37,374 nt of DNA from SIG575 sp964507395 (GCA_964507395.1 CAZDQE010000017.1:1-37374); one strand, 5' to 3'. Positions 16,565 through 24,828 are shown, counted from the stretch's first letter. Program-made: numbers and translations. The notes: generated from the letters alone by a model not told the origin.

Positions 16565-16581
16565 ATCACTGGTGATTTATT

Positions 16582-17130
16582 TTGGGAAGAATGCACGATT
16601 TATATAAAAAAACATATTGTCTTTCCGAGGAGCTGGACGGAGAATATTTCAACTGTGTAAGAGATTATTATTATACGGAAGAATTTCAGAGCATGAAACC
16701 CTATATCCAGCACGGTTCAATTGACAGAATCCAGCATATCAACAGCGTATCATACATGTCTTACAGAATAGCCAAAAAGCTGAAGCTTGATTTTTACAGA
16801 ACGGCGAGGGGAGCCCTTCTTCACGATTTGTTTTATTACGACTGGCACGACCCTGACCCGTCTCACAGACTTCACGGATATTTTCACCCCGGCTTTGCTC
16901 TTAAGAATGCAAGAGAGCTGAGTACAAAAAATGAGCTTGAGCTGACTCTTCTCGAGGAAAATATTATTCACAGACATATGTTTCCGCTGACTGTTATTCC
17001 CCCGAAATTTAAAGAATCAATCCTTGTTTGCCTTGTGGACAAGTATGTTGCAACAAAGGAAATTATAATCTGTTCATCTGAGAAGAGAAGTGAAAAATTT
17101 TTTGCCGAAGTGAAAGGGAAGGTGAAATAA
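16582..17130 (+). CDS. HD-domain phosphohydrolase
   Basis: A 182-residue cytoplasmic protein with the metal-binding HD signature: H52 in RIQHINSVSYMSYRIAKKL, the H81-D82 pair in ARGALLHDLFYYDWHD, and further histidines in HRLHGYFHPGFALKNA and IIHRHMFPL. Such proteins hydrolyse nucleotides or other phosphorylated compounds; the substrate here is unknown. The start is a TTG (MGRMHD) with GGTGAT just upstream; ATG three codons later is possible. The stop overlaps the ATG of the CmpB-like gene by one base, so the two are translationally coupled. This HD/CmpB pairing is a common arrangement in gut Clostridia, though the joint function is unknown. Confidence 0.78.
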   Translation: MGRMHDLYKKTYCLSEELDGEYFNCVRDYYYTEEFQSMKPYIQHGSIDRIQHINSVSYMSYRIAKKLKLDFYRTARGALLHDLFYYDWHDPDPSHRLHGYFHPGFALKNARELSTKNELELTLLEENIIHRHMFPLTVIPPKFKESILVCLVDKYVATKEIIICSSEKRSEKFFAEVKGKVK

Positions 17131-17939
17131 TGGAAAAAGTCGTAGAATATATTCTTTTCTTTTTCTTTTACAGTGTAATCGGTTGGATTGCCGAGGTGAT
17201 CTATTGTTATATAAAGGATAAAAAGTTTACAAACAGAGGCTTCCTTTTCGGCCCCATCTGCCCGATTTACGGAACAGGCGCACTGAGTATGCTTATAACG
17301 CTTTCATGGTGTAAGGATATCCGTATCGGAAATTTTCTTATAGGACCTGTCCTTGTTTTCTTTATCGGTGTGGTTGTGTGTGATATTGTTGAGTATCTGA
17401 CCAGCTTCCTTATGGAAAAGCTTTTCCATGCAAGATGGTGGGACTACAGCAAGAAAAAATTCAACCTTCACGGCAGGATCTGTCTTGAACACAGCACTTA
17501 CTGGGGAATTTTCTCCGTTGCACTGATTTATCTTGTTCATCCTTTCGGTGCGGCAAAGCTTGCGCTTCTCATTCCATACGAATGGAAAGTGAGAATTATG
17601 TGCGTTATTCTTACAATTTTTGCCCTTGACCTTGCAAGAGCAGTGAAGAACGCAATTGACGTTAAGAAAATCACAGATAAATATAAGGCGATCAAGGAAA
17701 AAATCTCATCTTATACTTCACGCGTGTCTGAAAATCTTAAGGACAATTCACTTTTGTCAATCAAGGATGAGGTTATATCCCAGCTTAAAGACCTGAAAAA
17801 ACAGATTACAGGTGAAAGAACGGACAAAAAAGGCAAAAAGAGATTCAACCGTATGTTTAAAAACAATCCTCACATTATGGATTCGCTGAAAGAGCAGATT
17901 GAAAAAATCGAAAAAGCAATATCTGAGATGTTCAGATAG
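17130..17939 (+). CDS. CmpB-like membrane protein (putative ABC-transporter type IV family)
   Basis: A 269-residue integral membrane protein. The N-terminal two thirds have about five to six helices and the family block EYILFFFFYSVIGWIAEVIYCYIKDKKFTNRGFLFGP, followed by GPICPIYGTGALSML and the HGRICLEHSTYWG loop. The last 75 residues are soluble, strongly charged and helical (KYKAIKEKISSYTSRVSENLK ... KQITGERTDKKGKKR). The family is labelled as an ABC-transporter type, but there is no ATPase gene nearby and the transport role is unproven. Its ATG overlaps the HD-protein stop. No clear terminator follows. Confidence 0.72.
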   Translation: MEKVVEYILFFFFYSVIGWIAEVIYCYIKDKKFTNRGFLFGPICPIYGTGALSMLITLSWCKDIRIGNFLIGPVLVFFIGVVVCDIVEYLTSFLMEKLFHARWWDYSKKKFNLHGRICLEHSTYWGIFSVALIYLVHPFGAAKLALLIPYEWKVRIMCVILTIFALDLARAVKNAIDVKKITDKYKAIKEKISSYTSRVSENLKDNSLLSIKDEVISQLKDLKKQITGERTDKKGKKRFNRMFKNNPHIMDSLKEQIEKIEKAISEMFR

Positions 17940-17986
17940 TTTTTGTCTTATCGGTTCAGACTTTTGCGGTGCGAAAGTGCCTGTAC

Positions 17987-18015
17987 TTGACTTTATGTGA
18001 AACAAAAGGTATAAT
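17987..18015 (+). promoter_or_regulatory. Promoter of the cohesin protein gene
   Basis: TTGACT at 17987-17992 and TATAAT at 18010-18015 are separated by 17 bases. Transcription would start near 18022, about 58 bases before the chosen ATG. Confidence 0.78.
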
Positions 18016-18079
18016 ACATCTGTATATGTATTGAAAGGTAGGTGAGGCATTGCCCCGCAAAAGCGAGGTTGCCGAATTT

Positions 18080-19171
18080 ATGAAAAAGATTAAATCAATC
18101 ATCGCAATTCTCCTTGCAGTGTTCGTTGTTTTTGCATCGTGCGTTGCAGTCAATGCGGCATCAGCATCAATTTCCGCTTATGCAGGCAAAACGAATGTGA
18201 CACAGGGAGATACTGTTACCGTAACAGTCAGCCTTAATTCAAGCTCAGGAATTTCAGGTATTAATTTCACATTGACCTATAATTCATCCCATCTTGAATA
18301 TCAGTCAAGCTCTATCGGAGGAGCAGGTGATGCTTTCTCTCTTAAAAATGCAAACCAGAGCGGCTCATCGATAAAGGGCGCGTTTATGAATGTTGACGGC
18401 AGTACAGTTACATCTACAGGTACTCTTGCCACGATTACCTTCAAGGTGATTTCAAGTGCGAGTGTAAGTTCTCCGCTGTCACTTTCCGCTTCTGCAACTG
18501 ACAGTGCAGCAAACACAGTTTCTGTCAGCGCAAGCGGAACTACTCTGACGATCGCTTCGGCAACGGCAAACACTACAACTACAACCAAGCCTTCAACAAG
18601 TGCTACCACCGCAAAACCGACAACCACGAAGCCTACGACAACAAAACCCACTACTACCGAGACTACAACAGAAGGCGAATCAACTACAAAAATTATTGCA
18701 ACTGAAACAATTGCAGTATCTGTGGGAAATGTCTATCAGCTTGCTAAGCCTTCTTCAATGTCAGGAAGCGTGTCTTATTCTTCAAGCAAAAGATCTGTTG
18801 CAACCGTTACCGATGCGGGTGTTATTTCAACTGTCGCAAAAGGCATGACAACAATTACTGCTGTCAGTGAAAACGGAGTTACAAAAACATGGCTCCTTAT
18901 TGTAGGTGACGGCTCAACGGTTGAAAAAGAAGATGAAAGCACAACCCTTACAGATGAAGAAACAACAACAGAGCTGCAGGTTATCGGCAGTGTTACGGAA
19001 GCAGACACAACCGAGGAAGAAACAACTGCGGAAACAGAGGATACAGGTAAAAAGGATAAGGGCGATGAAACCTTCCGTCTTATCTTCGGTACAGGAGCAG
19101 TTGTTGCAGTGCTTATAATAATCATTATCGTTGTTTCAATGATAAGAAAAAGAAGAAGTTTTGTAGAATAA
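18080..19171 (+). CDS. Membrane-anchored surface protein with cohesin and BIG2-like domains
   Basis: A 363-residue surface protein. Signal peptide about 1-27 (VNAA). About 30-150 form a cohesin-type domain: YAGKTNVTQGDTVTVTVSLNSSSGISGINFTLTYNSSHLEY, then SGSSIKGAFMNVDGSTVTSTGTLATITFKV. A Thr-rich linker (TTTTTKPSTSATTAKPTTTKP) leads to a BIG2-like domain (about 200-265, YSSSKRSVATVTDAGVISTVAKGMTTITAVS), an acidic Thr/Glu linker, a transmembrane helix (about 333-354) and the tail RKRRSFVE. Cohesins bind dockerin-bearing enzymes, so it may dock glycan-degrading enzymes to the cell, but no dockerin is visible in this window. The frame also extends to a TTG at 18050 with GGTGAGG; the ATG at 18080 gives a clean signal peptide. 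Confidence 0.72.
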   Translation: MKKIKSIIAILLAVFVVFASCVAVNAASASISAYAGKTNVTQGDTVTVTVSLNSSSGISGINFTLTYNSSHLEYQSSSIGGAGDAFSLKNANQSGSSIKGAFMNVDGSTVTSTGTLATITFKVISSASVSSPLSLSASATDSAANTVSVSASGTTLTIASATANTTTTTKPSTSATTAKPTTTKPTTTKPTTTETTTEGESTTKIIATETIAVSVGNVYQLAKPSSMSGSVSYSSSKRSVATVTDAGVISTVAKGMTTITAVSENGVTKTWLLIVGDGSTVEKEDESTTLTDEETTTELQVIGSVTEADTTEEETTAETEDTGKKDKGDETFRLIFGTGAVVAVLIIIIIVVSMIRKRRSFVE

Positions 19172-19183
19172 AATGCTTTTTAC

Positions 19184-19220
19184 GGCAGTCAGGTTAGTGC
19201 CTTGACTGCCTTTTTCTTTT
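19184..19220 (+). terminator. Terminator after the cohesin protein gene
   Basis: GGCAGTCA at 19184-19191 pairs with TGACTGCC at 19203-19210 (GG/CC adds to the stem with one bulge), followed by TTTTTCTTTT. Confidence 0.85.
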
Positions 19221-19427
19221 AATAAAATTTCATTTTTTACCAAAATTCATAATTGAAAATTAATGAAATCTACATTCTTTTTAAGAAAATAGCAAACTGT
19301 ATTTGAAACGGTATCTGAGTAATCCGACAAATTAAACCGTTCTTGTTGGGAGATTCAACAAAATTCTGCAGAAATATAAATAACTTATGAACAAATCATT
19401 ATATTTTTTTAATAAATCTTTTAAACC
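19221..19427. other. AT-rich gap before the acyl-transfer operon
   Basis: No reading frame, repeat or structured RNA was recognised between the cohesin-gene terminator and the promoter at 19428. It is simply AT-rich upstream DNA, possibly with regulator sites that cannot be identified by eye. Confidence 0.5.
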
Positions 19428-19457
19428 TTGACAAAAGACGTGAAAAATTAGTATAAT
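19428..19457 (+). promoter_or_regulatory. Promoter of the PlsC-ligase-ACP operon
   Basis: TTGACA at 19428-19433 and TATAAT at 19452-19457 have an 18-base spacer, both perfect hexamers. Confidence 0.8.
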
Positions 19458-19570
19458 GGATAGCAATGATGATATAAAATGGAGAGTCTGTATTGAATGT
19501 TAGAAGAGTGAAATTCGGCACTTTTCAGCACGAAAAAACAGGTTTTTTACATGTTTTAAGGAGTGATTAT

Positions 19571-20884
19571 GTGAGCTTGAAATACGGCCGATGGGTTAGA
19601 GGCGGAAAGCCCGCAACAAAAAAATTTGATATGCTCGAACCACCTCATAAACAGGCAATGTATTTTATGCCCCTTGTCTGGGCTTTCTCGGATTTGCAGA
19701 AAAATATCCACAGAGCAAGACTTCACAAAGTTAATATGGAAGGAATCAAACCTCCCTACATTCTTATTTGCAATCACAATGCTTTCTTTGATTTCTATAT
19801 TATGAGCAGAATGATTATGCCCGACAGAGGTTATTTCCCTGCAGCAGTTGATGACTATATCGGAAGAGAATGGCCTCTTCGTCAGCTCGGTGCAATTCCT
19901 AAGAGAAAATATACCGCTGACCTGAGTATTATCAGAAACTGCAAAAAGGCAATTCAGGACGGACAGATTTTCGGTATTTACGCAGAGGCAAGATATTCTC
20001 ACTGCGGTAAGACTGAGGTTATTCCCGATTCTGTAGGACAGATGTGTAAGTATCAGAACGTGCCTGTCGTTACTCTTAAAATGTCAGGACACCATCTCTA
20101 CCAGCCTTTCTGGAACTCAAAGAGAAGATATATCAAGCCTGTTGAAGCGACAATGACTTGTATCTATAAGCCTGAGGAGCTTAAAACAGCTTCTGCTGAC
20201 GAAATCAACGCAAAAATCAGAGAGTATCTCTATAATGATGATTTCAGATGGCAGTATGAAAATAAAATCAGAATTCCCTACAAGAACCGTGCAAAGGGAC
20301 TTCATAAGGTGCTTTACCAGTGTCCCGCTTGCATGACGGAATATAAGATGAAATCAGAGGGCTCAAAGGTTTACTGTGAGCATTGCGGAAAAAGCTGGAC
20401 CCTGGGTGAATACGGTGACCTTAAGGCGGACAAGGGTGAAACCGAGTTTAAATTCCCCACCGATTGGTACGATTGGGAACGCGAGCAGGTTAAGAAACAG
20501 GTTCTCGACGGCACATACCGTCTTGAGTGTGACTGCGATGTAAATGATTTGCCTAATGCAAAGGGCTTTGTTCACATCGGCCACGGTAAGCTTGTTCATG
20601 ACATGAACGGTTTCAAGGTTGAAGTTACAAGGGAATACGATAACGAGCCGATGAAAATGGAAATTCCTGCAGCAATGCAGTATGCTTGCCATATCGAGTA
20701 TGACTACCGTTTCGGTAAGAGACGTGACTGTATCGACCTTAACACAATGGAAGACACATGGTATGTCTTCCCCGAAAACTGCGAGTTCTCAGTGACTAAG
20801 GTAGCACTTGCAACAGAAGAAATTTTCAATGAAATCGAGCGTAAACGTAAGGCGGAAGCAGCCGCACGTAAGGCGAACAAATAA
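19571..20884 (+). CDS. PlsC-type acyltransferase with zinc ribbon and C-terminal domain
   Basis: A 437-residue protein. The N-terminal half has the glycerolipid acyltransferase signature: catalytic H69-x4-D74 in NHNAFFDF, and a modified EGTRS-type block, FGIYAEARYSH, followed by PVVTLKMSGHH. It therefore probably transfers an acyl chain to a lysolipid or another hydroxyl or amine. Unusually, a zinc ribbon follows (C251-x2-C254 and C269-x2-C272) with a further domain of about 150 residues containing paired VHIGHGKLVHDMNGF-like strands. GTG at 19571 is chosen because AAGGAG lies seven bases upstream; a TTG at 19493 with GGAG would add 26 residues. The operon partners are an acyl-adenylating ligase and an acyl carrier protein, suggesting ACP-bound acyl donors. 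Confidence 0.75.
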   Translation: MSLKYGRWVRGGKPATKKFDMLEPPHKQAMYFMPLVWAFSDLQKNIHRARLHKVNMEGIKPPYILICNHNAFFDFYIMSRMIMPDRGYFPAAVDDYIGREWPLRQLGAIPKRKYTADLSIIRNCKKAIQDGQIFGIYAEARYSHCGKTEVIPDSVGQMCKYQNVPVVTLKMSGHHLYQPFWNSKRRYIKPVEATMTCIYKPEELKTASADEINAKIREYLYNDDFRWQYENKIRIPYKNRAKGLHKVLYQCPACMTEYKMKSEGSKVYCEHCGKSWTLGEYGDLKADKGETEFKFPTDWYDWEREQVKKQVLDGTYRLECDCDVNDLPNAKGFVHIGHGKLVHDMNGFKVEVTREYDNEPMKMEIPAAMQYACHIEYDYRFGKRRDCIDLNTMEDTWYVFPENCEFSVTKVALATEEIFNEIERKRKAEAAARKANK

Positions 20885-20916
20885 TTTTTGATACGTTTTA
20901 TGAAAAGGACAGAAAA

Positions 20917-22584
20917 ATGAAAACAAAAAACTATTGTAACCACACGCGCATAAGGAAGAATTATCCTCTTTATGATACAATAACTGCTGAGGTGGTAATA
21001 GATATAATCAATCATGCGGCAACTCATTACGGTGAGAAAAATGCTTTTCAGATTCCTGTTTCCGGGAAAGATGATATTTTCAAAACCTATAAAGAGTTCG
21101 GCAGTGAAATTGAAGGTCTTGGTACATTCATCCTTTCAAAAGGACTGAAAAAGGAAAAAATTGCTATTCTCGGTGAAAATAGTTACGAATGGCTGCTCGC
21201 TTATTTTGCAATACTGGGCAGCGGCAACACAGCCGTTCCTCTTGACAGGGACCTTCCTGCAGAAGATTTACTTTATAATGTTAAAAACAGTGGTTGTAAA
21301 GCTGTTATCTATTCACCTGTTTATGCCGATGTTGCCGAAAAATTCAAGGAACTTGATTCAGGCATTGAACTTTATTTTTCAAAGGCAGATATGTCTTCGT
21401 TTATCGAAGAGGGCAGAAAACTTGTAGCATCAGGTGATTCAGGTTTTAAGAATGCAGATGTAAAGCCTGATGATCTGGCAGCAATTGTATATACATCAGG
21501 CACTACAGGTAAGAGCAAGGGCGTTATGCTCACTCAGCGCAATATTGCATCAAATGCAGTTTCAGCCTGCCGTAATGCACAGGGTGAGGGATGCGGTGTT
21601 CTGGCACTTCCCCTTCATCATACTTTCGGTATGGTTGCGAACGTCCTTGTTCCCTTTATCTTTGAGGCATGCATCTATATGACAACAAGCCTCAGAAATA
21701 TTCAGTCAGATATGGTGAAAATCGGTGCAACTGCTGCTTTCTGCGTTCCTCTTATGGCAGAGCTTATTTACAAGAAGGTATGGGCAACCGCTAAGGAAAA
21801 GGGCAAGGAAGAAATTCTGAAAAAGGGTATCAAAATCAGCAATACTCTTATGAAATTCGGAATTGACGTAAGAAGAAAGCTCTTTGCAGAGGTACATGAG
21901 GCTCTCGGAGGAAATCTTGAGCTGTTCATCTGCGGCGGTGCTCCTCTCAGCGAAAAAATGGCTTTTGAGCTTACATCAATGGGCCTCAATGTTCTCAACG
22001 GCTACGGCATTACAGAGTGTTCTCCCATTGTTTCTGTTAACAGAAACTTTGCTAACCGTTTCGGCAGCGTAGGTCAGATTCTTGACTGTAACGAGGTTAA
22101 AATCAACAATCCCAACGAAGAGGGCGTAGGCGAAATTTACGTCAGAGGCTCTAACGTTATGGTTGGTTATTATAATGACGAGGAAGCGACGAAAGAAGCT
22201 TTTGATGACGGCTGGTTCAAAACAGGCGACTTAGGTTATGTGGACAAGGACGGGTTCCTTTTTGTAACAGGCAGAATCAAGAACCTTATTATCCTCTCAA
22301 ACGGCAAGAACGTTTCGGCAGAGGAACTTGAGGAAAAACTTCTTGATGAAATCAGTTATATCGGTGAAGTTATTGTTTATGATGAGAATGATAAAATCAC
22401 TGCTGAGGTTTTCCTTGATGAGAACGCAGACCCTGAAGCAAAGGAAAAAATAAAGAAGGATATCAAAGCAATCAATATAAAGCTTCCTTCATATAAGAAA
22501 ATTGCGAAAACAAAGATTCGTGATGAGGCTTTCCCGAAAACGACAACAATGAAAATCAAAAGAAATTATAAAAAGAAAAAATAA
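20917..22584 (+). CDS. Acyl-adenylating ligase (AMP-binding, acyl-CoA/ACP synthetase type)
   Basis: A 555-residue ANL-superfamily enzyme. The P-loop-like motif YTSGTTGKSKG (Y192-G202) is followed by LHHTFGMVANV, the adenine motif NGYGITECSP, GWFKTGDLGYVDKDGF and the C-terminal-domain hinge GRIKNLIILSNGKNVSAEELE; the C-terminus PKTTTMKIKRN carries the usual catalytic lysine region. It activates a carboxylic acid as acyl-AMP and passes it to a thiol. Direct placement between an acyltransferase gene and an ACP gene (14 bases downstream) makes the neighbouring carrier protein the likely acceptor, as in Aas-like fatty-acid salvage, rather than CoA. AAAGGAC precedes the ATG. Chain-length preference cannot be read. 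Confidence 0.82.
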   Translation: MKTKNYCNHTRIRKNYPLYDTITAEVVIDIINHAATHYGEKNAFQIPVSGKDDIFKTYKEFGSEIEGLGTFILSKGLKKEKIAILGENSYEWLLAYFAILGSGNTAVPLDRDLPAEDLLYNVKNSGCKAVIYSPVYADVAEKFKELDSGIELYFSKADMSSFIEEGRKLVASGDSGFKNADVKPDDLAAIVYTSGTTGKSKGVMLTQRNIASNAVSACRNAQGEGCGVLALPLHHTFGMVANVLVPFIFEACIYMTTSLRNIQSDMVKIGATAAFCVPLMAELIYKKVWATAKEKGKEEILKKGIKISNTLMKFGIDVRRKLFAEVHEALGGNLELFICGGAPLSEKMAFELTSMGLNVLNGYGITECSPIVSVNRNFANRFGSVGQILDCNEVKINNPNEEGVGEIYVRGSNVMVGYYNDEEATKEAFDDGWFKTGDLGYVDKDGFLFVTGRIKNLIILSNGKNVSAEELEEKLLDEISYIGEVIVYDENDKITAEVFLDENADPEAKEKIKKDIKAINIKLPSYKKIAKTKIRDEAFPKTTTMKIKRNYKKKK

Positions 22585-22598
22585 CGGAGGAAAAGAAA

Positions 22599-22838
22599 AT
22601 GGAAGAAAAAATGATAGCAGAACTCAAGGCGATTATCGAGGAATACACAGACGAGGCACTTCCTGAAATCACAATGGAAACAGCTCTCACTGCAGATTTC
22701 GGTCTCAACTCTTTTGAGCTTTTTGAGATCATCTGTAAGATCGAGGAAAAATATAACGTAACAATCCCTGACAGAGTGCTTATGTCATTCGCATCAGTAG
22801 GCGACGTTGTAAATTACCTCATGGAAGCAACAAAATAA
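22599..22838 (+). CDS. Dedicated acyl carrier protein of the acyl-transfer operon
   Basis: A 79-residue acidic four-helix carrier protein. The phosphopantetheine attachment serine is S38 in DFGLNSFELFEI, where LNS replaces the DSL of housekeeping ACPs. Helix III and the end (DRVLMSFASVGDVVNYLMEATK) are normal. It differs clearly from the DSL-type ACP encoded at 35697, so this genome has at least two carriers. Strong GGAGG precedes the ATG, and a terminator follows. It probably carries acyl groups loaded by the upstream ligase to the PlsC-type enzyme. An amino-acyl carrier (DltC-like) role is an alternative, but no DltB is present. Confidence 0.85.
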   Translation: MEEKMIAELKAIIEEYTDEALPEITMETALTADFGLNSFELFEIICKIEEKYNVTIPDRVLMSFASVGDVVNYLMEATK

Positions 22839-22852
22839 GAATATATCAGAAG

Positions 22853-22877
22853 GGAGAGTCACAGGACTCTCCTTTTT
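22853..22877 (+). terminator. Terminator of the acyl-transfer operon
   Basis: GGAGAGTC and GACTCTCC around an ACAG loop, followed by TTTTT. Confidence 0.88.
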
Positions 22878-22962
22878 GTTGTTTTATCGCAGAGACTGTT
22901 GTAAGGGTCTCCACGCCCTTCTGTATAAATTTAATAAAATTCTCGCAGAACATCAGAATCGC

Positions 22963-23071
22963 AAAAATCCCTTCGTCATCGCCAAGTGAAGGAATCCCCG
23001 ATGAGATTCTTCGCTTACGCTCGATAATGACACATCGGGCATCGTGAAACGAAGGCTCTCACGGGATTTTT
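22963..23071. repeat. 109-bp nested inverted-repeat element
   Basis: AAAAATCCC at 22963-22971 and GGGATTTTT at 23063-23071 bound the element. Inside, CCTTCG (22970-22975) pairs with CGAAGG (23050-23055) and CCCGATG (22997-23003) with CATCGGG (23033-23039), so a long branched hairpin can form. The composition (CGTCATCGCC, ATAATGACA) recalls degraded forms of widespread intergenic palindromic repeats with a GTCATTGCGAG core. It lies between the ACP operon terminator and the next promoter and has no coding capacity. Confidence 0.5.
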
Positions 23072-23082
23072 ATCGGAAATTA

Positions 23083-23111
23083 TTGACTTACCTTTGCTGA
23101 TTTTATATAAT
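23083..23111 (+). promoter_or_regulatory. Promoter of the ceramidase-like gene
   Basis: TTGACT at 23083-23088 and TATAAT at 23106-23111 with a 17-base spacer start 12 bases after the repeat element ends. Confidence 0.8.
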
Positions 23112-23142
23112 TAATTATACATTTACCTCAGGAGGTAACAGA

Positions 23143-24819
23143 ATGAAAAAAGTATCAATCAAAATCATGTCAATCGTTCTCTGCTTTGCACTTCTCTTCA
23201 CAGGCGGAGCGGTCAGTGCGTCTGCAGCGGACGTAAGCGCGCAGTCAGCAGTGGCTCTTCAGGAGGAAAGCGCAGGCGGCGGAATTATGAAAGTGCTTTA
23301 CAATGCTCTTAATGTTGTTGTCGAAGTGCTTGTCAGCACAATTTGTAAGATTTATCCCAACCCCAAAGAGTGGCAGTCAATAGACGAATATGACAGCGAC
23401 GAGGTCGGTTTCATGGCAGGCCGTGAAAATTATCAGACAGAGGCAAAAGAGGGTAATAAATGGCTCCTCGGTTATGCAAGCCGCTCAATTGTCCCCGAAG
23501 ATATTGCTGACGGCAAATACTACATCGGCCGTGACCTTACGGTGCGTATTGCAAAAGACGTTTACGATGATAACAGAATCAGAGTAACTGCAATTGACGA
23601 CAACAGCGGTGAGGGTGTTGTAGTTCTTGGTTCAATCGACTCTCTCGGCGTAACATCAGCAGACGTTCGCACGATCCGTAAAGCAATCATCGCATACTGT
23701 GAAGAAAACAACATCAAAGTTGCCAGTATCAACATTACGGCAACTCATTCACACTCAGCACTTGATACACAGGGTGTTGCAACAGAGTTCTTCAAGAAGC
23801 TTGCAGGTAACTTCTGGGCAAATCTTGTCGGAAGCACTTCCGAGCTTCCCGGACTTGAAGCTGCAGCAGAATTTAAAGATTTCTTTATTGCAAAGTCAAT
23901 CGAAGCAGTAAAAGAAGCTCTCGGTAACATGGAGGAGGGCGAGCTTTACTACGCATCAGTTGACACCGGCTCAATAATAGAGGACAAACGCGACCTTATC
24001 GCAAAGGAAGATCTTCAGAAAACTGCAGTTCTTCACTTTGTTCCCGATAATGCAGAGTCGGAAGGTACATATATTGCTGATATCTCATGCCATGCAACAT
24101 CATTCAGTGCAAGCCACGGCTACATTACAGGCGACTATATCTATTATCTTGATAAATATATCAGAGAACAGACAGGCGACAATACCGTTATGGTTGCAGG
24201 TGCTCTCGGTCAGGTTTCAAGAGATATTGAATATTCAGAAGAGGGCATGGACGAGTATACTGCTCTCGGTGCAGAGTCAGATGCCCTCGGCTCAGCGTTC
24301 GGCAAGTTGATTCTTGAAGCAGATTACGGCGAGCCTCTCGCGCCTGTTCTCAACGCAGTGCATAAAGAAATTTTTATCGAGCCCGAAAACAGTATTCTTG
24401 TTCTTGCTTGCGAAATCAAGCTTGTAAACAACAAGGTTTTCTATGACGGACTTCTTTTCAAGACTTTCTATATGCCCTCAGAAATCGGATATCTTGAATT
24501 CGGCAACAAGGTAGCTCTTGCACTCTTCCCCGGTGAGCTTTATCCCGAGGTTTTCCTTGGTAATGATATTACAGGCGGTGTTACATGGGACGGCACACAG
24601 TGGCAGTATGACAGCCTTGCAGACGAAGTTGAAGGCGTTGATACTTATGCTGTAAGCCTTGCAAATGATGCTCTGGGCTATGCAGTTACAGATAATAACT
24701 TTGCGTTTATGGGACACATCATCGGCGAAGAAATCGCAGACGAGGTGCTTTCGATCGGCAAGCACATTGCCTCCTTCTATGTAAGTAACTACCTTACAAT
24801 GATTGATGAAATGAAATAA
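23143..24819 (+). CDS. Exported neutral/alkaline ceramidase-like hydrolase
   Basis: A 558-residue exported protein resembling the N-terminal domain of neutral/alkaline non-lysosomal ceramidases (PF04734 type), zinc amidases cleaving N-acyl sphingosines; in bacteria the family also has unknown substrates. Signs are the opening motif of a degree-of-variation region IVPEDIADGKYYIGRDL, the metal-site NITATHSHSALDT (H202, H204) and a second site SCHATSFSASHGYITGDY. The signal peptide (to about SASA) is followed after some 20 residues by an unusual hydrophobic segment, MKVLYNALNVVVEVLVSTI (about 47-65), which could hold the protein at the membrane. AGGAGGT precedes the ATG, a strong promoter lies upstream and a hairpin terminator downstream. 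Real substrate unknown. Confidence 0.68.
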   Translation: MKKVSIKIMSIVLCFALLFTGGAVSASAADVSAQSAVALQEESAGGGIMKVLYNALNVVVEVLVSTICKIYPNPKEWQSIDEYDSDEVGFMAGRENYQTEAKEGNKWLLGYASRSIVPEDIADGKYYIGRDLTVRIAKDVYDDNRIRVTAIDDNSGEGVVVLGSIDSLGVTSADVRTIRKAIIAYCEENNIKVASINITATHSHSALDTQGVATEFFKKLAGNFWANLVGSTSELPGLEAAAEFKDFFIAKSIEAVKEALGNMEEGELYYASVDTGSIIEDKRDLIAKEDLQKTAVLHFVPDNAESEGTYIADISCHATSFSASHGYITGDYIYYLDKYIREQTGDNTVMVAGALGQVSRDIEYSEEGMDEYTALGAESDALGSAFGKLILEADYGEPLAPVLNAVHKEIFIEPENSILVLACEIKLVNNKVFYDGLLFKTFYMPSEIGYLEFGNKVALALFPGELYPEVFLGNDITGGVTWDGTQWQYDSLADEVEGVDTYAVSLANDALGYAVTDNNFAFMGHIIGEEIADEVLSIGKHIASFYVSNYLTMIDEMK

Positions 24820-24828
24820 ACAAAAATA

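Noticed and set aside
18601..18672. Thr-rich repeated segment as a tandem-repeat or CRISPR-like array
   Set aside because: The repeated ACAACNAAGCC-type bases simply encode the Thr/Lys/Pro linker of the cohesin protein.
22599..22838. DltC (D-alanyl carrier) for the second ACP
   Set aside because: No DltB, DltD or DltA-like context; the neighbour is a PlsC-type acyltransferase and the ligase has the general acyl-ligase pattern. Not fully excluded.
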